A DNA stretch of 6,385 bases from the NCBI GenBank assembly GCA_023299895.1, contig JALZWI010000252.1, forward strand, positions 1 through 6,385, read 5' to 3'. The DNA is from Arenicella sp. (GTDB lineage Bacteria > Pseudomonadota > Gammaproteobacteria > Arenicellales > Arenicellaceae). The notes under the pieces are model-generated. The model searched no databases. It was not told the origin of the DNA and saw nothing but the letters and a program-made list of their open reading frames with translations. Made by a program: the position numbers and the translations under genes. Shown here piece by piece: positions 4,961 to 6,385 of the stretch; position 1 is the stretch's first letter, and each line of letters opens with the position of its first letter.

Positions 4961-5612
4961 ATCTCATCTCCACAATATTTTCAGGTACAACTAATTCACC
5001 TGTCGTTTTCGCTTTAATCTCCTCAACACTCACACCAGGTGCGACTTCTTTTAAGACAAACTTCCCGTCGGTAATTTCTAGATAAGCTAAATCCGTCAAC
5101 ACTTTTGAAATGCAGGCTGCTCCGGTGAGTGGGAGTGTACAGGCGGGCAATAATTTTGATTTGCCGTGTTTATCAGCGTGCATCATCGTACAGATGATAT
5201 TGTCAGCACCAGCAACAAGATCCATCGCACCGCCCATGCCTTTGATCAGTTTGCCAGGAATCATCCATGAGGCGATATTGCCCTGTACGTCTACTTCAAA
5301 CGCACCTAGTACCGTTAAATCAACATGACCGCCGCGGATCATGGCAAAAGATTCTGCCGAATCGAAAATGGCTGCGCCAGTCGCAGCAGTAACTGTTTGT
5401 TTACCTGCGTTAATCATATCTGGGTCAACATCTTGGTCGAGCGGGAATGACCCCATGCCGAGCAAACCGTTTTCAGATTGCAGCATGACTTCGATGTCCT
5501 CTGGCACGTAATTTGCAACTAAGGTAGGAATTCCAATACCCAAATTGACGTAGTAACCATCTTGCAATTCGAGCGCGACTCGTTGCGCCATTTGTTCTCT
5601 GTTTAATGCCAC
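4953..5612 (-). CDS. scoB: Succinyl-CoA:3-ketoacid CoA transferase, subunit B
   Basis: The catalytic subunit of a family I CoA transferase, 219 residues and normal for the family. It moves CoA from succinyl-CoA to acetoacetate through a glutamyl-CoA intermediate. The catalytic glutamate is E47 in QSENGLLG (45-52). Other family blocks are the NLGIGIPT glycine loop (23-30), ATGAAIFDSAESFAMIRGGH (77-96), and IPGKLIKGMGGAMDLV (117-132). The start is GTG at 5612, chosen because GGAG lies eight bases upstream inside the end of scoA; the next ATG (residue 8) is not preceded by such a site. It starts two bases after the scoA stop, so the genes are translationally close. The enzyme serves ketone-body or polyhydroxybutyrate-derived acetoacetate use in the cytoplasm. 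An acetate-type CoA transferase (AtoA) is a less likely alternative. Confidence 0.95.
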   Translation of the reverse strand: MALNREQMAQRVALELQDGYYVNLGIGIPTLVANYVPEDIEVMLQSENGLLGMGSFPLDQDVDPDMINAGKQTVTAATGAAIFDSAESFAMIRGGHVDLTVLGAFEVDVQGNIASWMIPGKLIKGMGGAMDLVAGADNIICTMMHADKHGKSKLLPACTLPLTGAACISKVLTDLAYLEITDGKFVLKEVAPGVSVEEIKAKTTGELVVPENIVEMRFS

Positions 5613-5614
5613 GA

Positions 5615-6316
5615 TTATCTCTCCGTCACAGTACGAAACTCGATTTTTTTTTCAGCCCTAGCCTGCACGACTCGTTGTACATAAATACCGGGCGTATGTA
5701 TTTGAGCGGGGTCAAGTTCACCTGGTTCAACGATTTCTTCAGCTTCTACCACCGTGATTTTTCCTGCGGTTGCCGCCATTGGGTTAAAATTTTGCGCAGT
5801 TGCATTGTAAATACAGTTACCATAGCGATCGGCTACTTTAGCGTGTACAAGGGCAAAATCTCCGACGATGCTTTGTTCTAAAATATAGTTGCGTCCATTA
5901 AACTCTCTAACATCTTTACCTTGAGCTACCGAAGTACCATAACCTGTTGCCGTATAAAACGCAGGAATACCTGCACCACCGGCACGTATTTTTTCAGCGA
6001 GTGTTCCTTGCGGAGTCAATTCTAATTCAAGCTTACCATCGAGATATTGTTTCTCGAATAGCTTATTTTCACCCACATAAGAGCTAATCGCTTTGCTAAT
6101 TTGGTATCCCGGCATTAACAAGCCTAAACCCCAGTCATCAACGCCGCAGTTATTAGAGACAACGGTTAGTTTTTTGGTCTGTCTTCTTACAAGCTCTTCG
6201 ATCAAATTTTGTGGGATTCCGCATAAACCAAAACCACCAACGATTAACGTCATGCCATCAATAACGCCTTCCATCGCAGATTCGACACTATTCACTACTT
6301 TATCAAAACCAGCCAT
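5615..6316 (-). CDS. scoA: Succinyl-CoA:3-ketoacid CoA transferase, subunit A
   Basis: The CoA-binding subunit partner of scoB, 233 residues and full length. It carries the family I CoA transferase signature GGFGLCGIP (27-35), followed by [14 protein letters not shown] (54-67). The SCOT-type block [20 protein letters not shown] (99-118) then leads into [10 protein letters not shown] (119-128), and the C-terminal part has [19 protein letters not shown]. These blocks favour the SCOT group over AtoD-type acetate CoA transferases. The active enzyme should be a hetero-oligomer with scoB. It is the first gene of the two-gene operon, starting at ATG 6316 with only a weak ribosome site. A -10-like TATAAT lies about 40 bases upstream. 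No truncation or odd residue is seen. Confidence 0.95.
   Translation of the reverse strand: MAGFDKVVNSVESAMEGVIDGMTLIVGGFGLCGIPQNLIEELVRRQTKKLTVVSNNCGVDDWGLGLLMPGYQISKAISSYVGENKLFEKQYLDGKLELELTPQGTLAEKIRAGGAGIPAFYTATGYGTSVAQGKDVREFNGRNYILEQSIVGDFALVHAKVADRYGNCIYNATAQNFNPMAATAGKITVVEAEEIVEPGELDPAQIHTPGIYVQRVVQARAEKKIEFRTVTER
5621..5624 (-). promoter_or_regulatory. Ribosome binding site GGAG deciding the scoB GTG start
   Basis: GGAG lies within the last codons of scoA (Thr-Glu-Arg-stop), eight bases before the GTG at 5612. It fixes the unusual start codon and indicates tight coupling of the two subunits. Confidence 0.65.
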
Positions 6317-6354
6317 AATTTCATCTAGCTCATTAGGGATATTCTCGAAAGGGA

Positions 6355-6360
6355 ATTATA
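6355..6360 (-). promoter_or_regulatory. Probable -10 box (TATAAT) of the scoAB promoter
   Basis: A perfect sigma-70 -10 hexamer on the minus strand, 38 bases before the scoA ATG. A -35 at 16-18 bases is weak: the best match is TGGCGA (6382-6377), 3 of 6. This would suit activator-dependent expression. An imperfect palindrome, ATTCTC-GAAA-GGGAAT (6341-6356, 5 of 6 arm positions), overlaps the expected transcription start and may be an operator. Confidence 0.4.
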
Positions 6361-6385
6361 CAGCTATACTCTAAGCTCGCCATAC

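Noticed and set aside
5110..5328. 72-residue plus-strand open frame
   Set aside because: It is antisense to scoB and has no independent support.
5606..5881. 91-residue plus-strand open frame
   Set aside because: It is antisense to the well-supported scoA gene and has no recognisable protein features.
6093..6374. 93-residue plus-strand open frame
   Set aside because: It is antisense to the conserved N-terminus and promoter of scoA, with a low-complexity Ser/Pro composition typical of a shadow.

Overview
The window looks like chromosomal DNA from an AT-rich Gram-negative bacterium, most likely a marine-type gammaproteobacterium. This is inferred from the Tat and Sec signals, the YbcJ-like S4 protein, the HupE/UreJ-type permease and the two-subunit SCOT-type CoA transferase. 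The genus cannot be fixed from this sequence. I see no mobile element, CRISPR array, tRNA or rRNA.

Layout. (1) Bases 1-120, minus strand, hold the N-terminus of a lysine-rich protein that runs off the left edge. Its upstream spacer (121-372) has no gene but carries two inverted repeats. (2) Bases 373-1375, minus strand, are a two-gene RNA-related unit: a YbcJ-like S4 RNA-binding protein, then a NYN-domain (LabA/DUF88) protein with a C-terminal OST-HTH/LOTUS domain. (3) A 146-base divergent spacer (1376-1521) separates this from a plus-strand cluster at 1522-4960. That cluster encodes a Tat-exported aldo/keto reductase, a HupE/UreJ-like membrane protein, a single-pass protein with a GOLD-like periplasmic beta domain, an internally duplicated DoxX-like protein with about eight helices, and a 55-residue two-helix membrane protein. 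(4) Bases 4953-6316, minus strand, hold scoA-scoB (succinyl-CoA:3-ketoacid CoA transferase). They converge on the plus-strand cluster with an 8-base overlap, and a 9-bp hairpin lies at the junction.

How the genes may work together. The plus-strand cluster is the most interesting part. All five products are predicted to be in the membrane or exported, the gaps are 13-47 bases, and no terminator is visible between the genes. The HupE-like protein would start at a histidine after signal cleavage, and the anchored protein has four histidines in its periplasmic domain. The DoxX-like protein keeps matching charged and histidine residues in both halves. A metal-handling or redox envelope module is a reasonable hypothesis, but it is inference: the sequence does not show a substrate. 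The CoA transferase belongs to acetoacetate/ketone-body (and possibly polyhydroxybutyrate) breakdown and is probably functionally unrelated. The S4-NYN pair suggests RNA binding and cleavage or surveillance.
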